DNA of 8,675 bases. Source: Rickettsiales bacterium UBA2645 (GTDB lineage Bacteria > Pseudomonadota > Alphaproteobacteria > Rickettsiales > UBA1997). The DNA is taken from assembly GCA_002359655.1 (NCBI GenBank), contig DENL01000038.1:1-8675 (forward strand), in the 5' to 3' direction. A program made the translations under genes and the position numbers. Positions 6,434 to 8,675 of this stretch are shown piece by piece. The notes beneath the pieces are model-generated. The model saw nothing but the letters and a program-made list of their open reading frames with translations, ran no database searches and was not told the DNA's origin. Position 1 is the first letter of the stretch; each line of letters starts with the position of its first letter.

Positions 6434-6511
6434 TCACATCGTAATACCTCTCAGTTCGGAACATGCACACAACGCAGAGCCATAACAAAAAATTGCGAGT
6501 ACAATAAGCAT
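6434..6511 (-). CDS. Possible entericidin-like mini-lipoprotein (doubtful)
   Basis: A 25-residue reading frame, MLIVLAIFCYGSALCACSELRGITM, extendable upstream in frame to VKKTM and beyond without a good start. It has the look of a lipoprotein signal: a hydrophobic core, then LCAC as a lipobox-like site. Cys-Ser-Glu-Leu-Arg-Gly resembles the C-N-T-x-R-G that opens mature entericidins. The mature part would be only nine residues, far shorter than the family, so it may be a truncated relic. Its hydrophobic core coincides with dispersed repeat copy 2, so the resemblance may be accidental. There is no clear ribosome binding site. Confidence 0.22.
   Translation of the reverse strand: MLIVLAIFCYGSALCACSELRGITM
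6477..6492 (-). repeat. Dispersed repeat copy 2 (GAGCCATAACAAAAAA)
   Basis: Identical over 16 bp to 4619-4634 and in the same orientation. The flanking sequence is different, so what is shared is the short core, not a long duplication. An AAAAGTTC motif lies 171 bp to its left. Confidence 0.5.
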
Positions 6512-6609
6512 AGTTTTCTTAACGAGCGAAAGTGCATCTAGAAAAATCTTGCGTTTGCAAGCGTAAAAATTTTTTGATTTGGCGCACCATCCTTCCCGAA
6601 AAAAATTCC

Positions 6610-6628
6610 ACTTACGCATTGCGTAAGT
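6610..6628. promoter_or_regulatory. 19-bp perfect palindrome, candidate operator of RRM gene
   Basis: ACTTACGCATTGCGTAAGT has 9-bp arms around one central base, the strongest inverted repeat in the window outside the terminator. It overlaps the predicted -35 region of the rightward RNA-binding protein gene. It has no T-tract, so a protein-binding operator is more likely than a terminator. The binding protein is unknown. Confidence 0.5.
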
Positions 6629-6647
6629 AACTCATTAGAAATATTAT
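6619..6647 (+). promoter_or_regulatory. Promoter candidate for RRM gene
   Basis: TTGCGT (6619-6624) and TATTAT (6642-6647) are 17 bp apart; the -10 is a 5/6 match and the -35 is weak (3/6). Transcription would start near 6654, leaving a leader of about 45 nt. The -35 lies inside the palindrome, so a protein bound there would compete with RNA polymerase. Confidence 0.4.
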
Positions 6648-6698
6648 ACTGTCAGCTTCAAAGCATTTACTAAGTGCAAACCTCGATTAAGGAATTTT

Positions 6699-6983
6699 AT
6701 GAATATCACTGTACTCAACCTGGCTCGTACAACAACAGCGCAACATCTCATTAAATTGTTCACTAACTATGGCACAGTTCAATCATGCGATATAGTTATA
6801 GATAAACAGAGTGGCTTATCAAAAGGCTTCGGCTTTATTAAAATGTTAAATGATGAGGAAGCCAATGTTGCAGTAGCCGCACTTCATGTTAGGAATATTG
6901 GCGGCAATAAAATAAGAGTAAAAGTTTCAAATAAAACGAATGAAGAAGGGTCGGCTTCGTTCAGTTATCATTTGAGAAAGTAA
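6699..6983 (+). CDS. RRM-domain RNA-binding protein
   Basis: A 94-residue protein that is almost entirely one RNA recognition motif. RNP2 is ITVLNL (residues 3-8). RNP1 is KGFGFIKM (42-49), with aromatic F44 and F46 in place to stack on RNA bases; the second aromatic of RNP1 and the surrounding beta-alpha-beta pattern are intact. A short polar tail follows the fold. Such single-RRM proteins occur in cyanobacteria and proteobacteria and bind single-stranded RNA, in some cases under cold or stress control; the target here is unknown. TAAGGA (6688-6693) lies 5 nt before the ATG and fixes the start. It stands alone, behind a palindrome-overlapped promoter. Confidence 0.92.
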   Translation: MNITVLNLARTTTAQHLIKLFTNYGTVQSCDIVIDKQSGLSKGFGFIKMLNDEEANVAVAALHVRNIGGNKIRVKVSNKTNEEGSASFSYHLRK

Positions 6984-7127
6984 TTATTAGTTTCTGTCCC
7001 TCGATTATCCGCCGCACCGTGTTTCTGATTTCAAAATAAAAAGTTCGAAACTTGTCAAGACTTGGGAGACATAACAAAAAAGGTTTAATGATTCATGACA
7101 TTACAGTAAGATCATTTATTTAGAGTG
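6984..7127. other. Intergenic gap with repeat motifs
   Basis: I see no gene here. AAGTT-CGA-AACTT (7041-7053) is a small perfect inverted repeat inside AAAAGTTCGAAACT. It is followed by dispersed repeat copy 3. No convincing terminator for the RRM gene was found. Confidence 0.4.
7066..7081 (-). repeat. Dispersed repeat copy 3 (GAGACATAACAAAAAA)
   Basis: Differs from copies 1 and 2 by one base (A for C); it shares the following GG with copy 1. The extended sequence CTTGGGAGACATAACA resembles, from memory, the terminal repeats of some insertion sequences. An AAAAGTTC motif starts 27 bp to the left (7039). Confidence 0.45.
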
Positions 7128-7205
7128 ATGAAGAAAAAAAATATAAGAAAGAAAAGAATCTCAGAAAAAAGCAGCAATCAAAAATTGATGCAACAGCAAT
7201 TATAA
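7128..7205 (+). CDS. Possible 25-residue highly basic peptide
   Basis: ATG to TAA encodes MKKKNIRKKRISEKSSNQKL followed by MQQQQL. Seven of the first nine residues after Met are Lys or Arg, as in nucleic-acid-binding tails. It ends 17 nt before the hydroxylase start, so it could be a leader peptide of that gene. A-rich DNA naturally gives lysine-rich frames and the ribosome binding site is poor, so this may be non-coding. Confidence 0.2.
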   Translation: MKKKNIRKKRISEKSSNQKLMQQQL

Positions 7206-7222
7206 TTAAAGGAAAATAAATA

Positions 7223-7948
7223 ATGACCACACCAACTATTTTAACTGTAATATCGACTTTATTTTTCTTATTTTACGAAAGGCTTTTTCCCGGAAGAAAA
7301 TTACCTTATTCTCAATTTTGGTATTTTCGCACTATACTCGCTAACTTTACTCAATTCTTGTTAACGATGTTGATAGGAAAATTGTGGATTGGTTTATCAA
7401 ATGGATGGTCATTGTTATCAATTTCAAAAATAAATCTGCCAATTTTAGAGGGCTTTGCTGCATGGTTCATTGGTACTTTTGTTTTTTATTGGTGGCATAG
7501 ATTAAGACATAAAAATGGCTGGTGGCAGATATTTCACCAAATACATCACAGTCCTTCACGCATAGAAGTTTTAACTTCATTTTACAAACATCCTTTAGAA
7601 ATTTTTGTTGGGCTAATAATTTCAAGCGCAATAATTTTTCTACTTCTTGGATGCTCGTTAATTGGAGGATTGTGGTATAATTTTTTTGCTGCAACTGGAG
7701 AATATTTCTACCACGCCAACATTAAAACACCAAAATGGTTAAGATATTTTATTCAAACACCTGAACTACATTCAATACATCACCAACTCGATGTTCATAA
7801 ATATAATTTTAGTGATTTGCCTATTTGGGATAGACTTTTTGGAACTTATAAGGATTCAGTTTCTTTCTCTAATGAATGCGGATTCCCAAAAAATAATGAA
7901 TTAAAAATCTGGAAAATGCTCAGATTTAAGGATGTTTATAATGACTAA
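7223..7948 (+). CDS. Fatty acid hydroxylase / sterol desaturase family membrane enzyme
   Basis: A 241-residue integral membrane di-iron enzyme of the fatty acid hydroxylase superfamily, which uses O2 to hydroxylate or desaturate lipids. The histidine boxes that hold the irons are all present: HRLRH (92-96), HQIHH (105-109) and HSIHH (183-187), with additional H123 and H164. The DLPIWDRLFGTY motif (198-209), typical of the family's C-terminal end, follows. Hydrophobic segments lie near 5-17, 38-52, 76-91 and 127-155. The exact lipid substrate cannot be read from sequence. AAAGGA (7208-7213) sits 9 nt before the ATG and supports the start. The next gene follows after 15 nt in the same direction, so the two are probably co-transcribed. 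Confidence 0.9.
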   Translation: MTTPTILTVISTLFFLFYERLFPGRKLPYSQFWYFRTILANFTQFLLTMLIGKLWIGLSNGWSLLSISKINLPILEGFAAWFIGTFVFYWWHRLRHKNGWWQIFHQIHHSPSRIEVLTSFYKHPLEIFVGLIISSAIIFLLLGCSLIGGLWYNFFAATGEYFYHANIKTPKWLRYFIQTPELHSIHHQLDVHKYNFSDLPIWDRLFGTYKDSVSFSNECGFPKNNELKIWKMLRFKDVYND

Positions 7949-7963
7949 TCTTTAAAAATTGTC

Positions 7964-8581
7964 ATGAACAAAAATCTTATAACACTTTTCAAATCAATTA
8001 TCTGTGGATCCTTATTTCAATTAGCTTTCTCAGTGTTGTTGGTTGATTGGCTACCACTGCAAAAATTTGGTTATTCGTTTTACGAAGTATCTTTTAGATT
8101 CTTGCCTGCATTACTTCTGATAGCGATATATTTCATATTTTTGGCGGTCGCTCTTTTTTCTAAAAGAGTTAGATCTAAAGCCATTAATCTTTTTGGCTGC
8201 GCTGTTGGAATATTTTTAACCATAGTTCCCGCAAGCTTCATAGGACAAGAAATTAGGATGAATGAATTTCATAAACTTGCAGATAGAAGTGAACATCTCA
8301 TCGTAGCAATTAATTCGTTTAAACAAGACAATGGTGAACTGCCAAATGATCTACAACAACTGATTCCAAAATACTTGGATAAATATCCCACAACCAACAT
8401 GGAGGCCTATCCCAATTATAACTATTCAAAAGCAAAAAATGGAGAAAGTTTCAGTCTTATTGTTGAATGCCCAATAGGAATTGTGAATTGGGACAAATTT
8501 ATTTATGAATCGAATGAAGATTATTCAAGATTCTCAAGCTCTGCAGAAAGAGTTGGAAAATGGTTATATTTTCATGAATAG
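7964..8581 (+). CDS. Three-helix membrane protein with pseudopilin-like C-terminal segment
   Basis: A 205-residue protein, not recognised as a named family. Three hydrophobic helices (about 7-29, 44-66 and 74-95) are followed by a soluble region. Residues 112-142 (IVAINSFKQDNGELPNDL, then LIPKYLDKYP) match the conserved segment of GspG-type pseudopilins: an alpha helix, then DNG-x-x-P, then L-x-P-x-Y-L. However, there is no prepilin peptidase site and the N-terminus has three helices, so it is not a pilin. The fold may be borrowed as a periplasmic module. It sits 15 nt behind the hydroxylase gene with no clear Shine-Dalgarno sequence, which suggests a shared transcript. The function is unknown. 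Confidence 0.75.
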   Translation: MNKNLITLFKSIICGSLFQLAFSVLLVDWLPLQKFGYSFYEVSFRFLPALLLIAIYFIFLAVALFSKRVRSKAINLFGCAVGIFLTIVPASFIGQEIRMNEFHKLADRSEHLIVAINSFKQDNGELPNDLQQLIPKYLDKYPTTNMEAYPNYNYSKAKNGESFSLIVECPIGIVNWDKFIYESNEDYSRFSSSAERVGKWLYFHE

Positions 8582-8653
8582 TCACGATAGTAACTTAGCT
8601 TTTTATTTGAATGCCAATCACCCCACTTCACTTTGGACCAAGTGCAACATTAG

Positions 8654-8666
8654 TGTTATGCTCCCC
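8654..8666 (+). repeat. Related repeat motif, opposite orientation, at right edge
   Basis: TGTTATGCTCCCC parallels the leftward reading of copy 3 (TGTTATGTCTCCC) apart from a one-base deletion and substitution. It lies in inverted orientation relative to copies 1-3 and continues off the window. It could be the outer end of an insertion sequence to the right; the element itself is not visible. Confidence 0.3.
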
Positions 8667-8675
8667 AATTTTCAA

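Noticed and set aside
6549..6562. CTTGC-GTTT-GCAAG hairpin as a terminator
   Set aside because: The stem is only 5 bp, the T-tract is broken and no expressed gene ends next to it.
7467..7694. Leftward 75-residue frame
   Set aside because: It is antisense to the histidine-box region of the hydroxylase.
8628..8675. C-terminal end of a leftward gene (LKIGEHNTNVALGPK, stop at 8628)
   Set aside because: Only 15 codons are visible and the same bases carry a repeat-like motif, so coding cannot be supported from the window.

Overview
The window is AT-rich (about one third G+C by eye) and looks like chromosome of an alphaproteobacterium, plausibly a host-associated lineage of the Rickettsiales/Holosporales kind. 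The reasons are the serine recombinase with a DUF2924 neighbour (a pairing typical of Alphaproteobacteria), an exported ankyrin-repeat protein, and long low-complexity A/T intergenic stretches. The taxonomic placement is inference; no rRNA or other marker gene is present.

Region 1 (1-2977) is a mobile-element module. A large serine recombinase runs leftward off the window. It faces a rightward group of three genes: DUF2924, a small ParB/KorB-like helix-turn-helix protein, and an HNH-nuclease-like protein with altered zinc ligands. The recombinase reading frame has no usable start as sequenced: its natural ATG is one base out of frame because of a seven-A run. The divergent intergenic region carries four GTA-containing repeats spaced exactly 10 bp. 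A 15-bp direct repeat lies at the recombinase start and just beyond the HNH gene.

Region 2 (2983-6255) is leftward. It holds an exported ankyrin-repeat protein and a fused GNAT acetyltransferase/nitrilase-superfamily amidohydrolase. Between them is a G+C-richer non-coding stretch (4497-4661) with a strong hairpin terminator, nested inverted repeats and a tRNA-like segment without a workable anticodon arm.

Region 3 (6256-7222) is mostly intergenic. It contains a doubtful entericidin-like mini-lipoprotein (leftward), a 19-bp perfect palindrome and likely promoter, an RRM RNA-binding protein gene (rightward), and a possible 25-residue very basic peptide.

Region 4 (7223-8675) is a rightward pair: a membrane fatty-acid hydroxylase/sterol-desaturase family enzyme, then a three-helix membrane protein with a pseudopilin-like C-terminal segment.

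A short sequence, GAGnCATAACAAAAAA, recurs in the same orientation in three intergenic or weakly coding gaps, each time downstream of an AAAAGTTC motif. A related copy in the opposite orientation sits at the right edge. These look like a dispersed repeat family or worn ends of mobile elements. I did not find a convincing, wholly new multi-gene system. The least explained parts are the recombinase start, the phased repeat array and the structured non-coding region.
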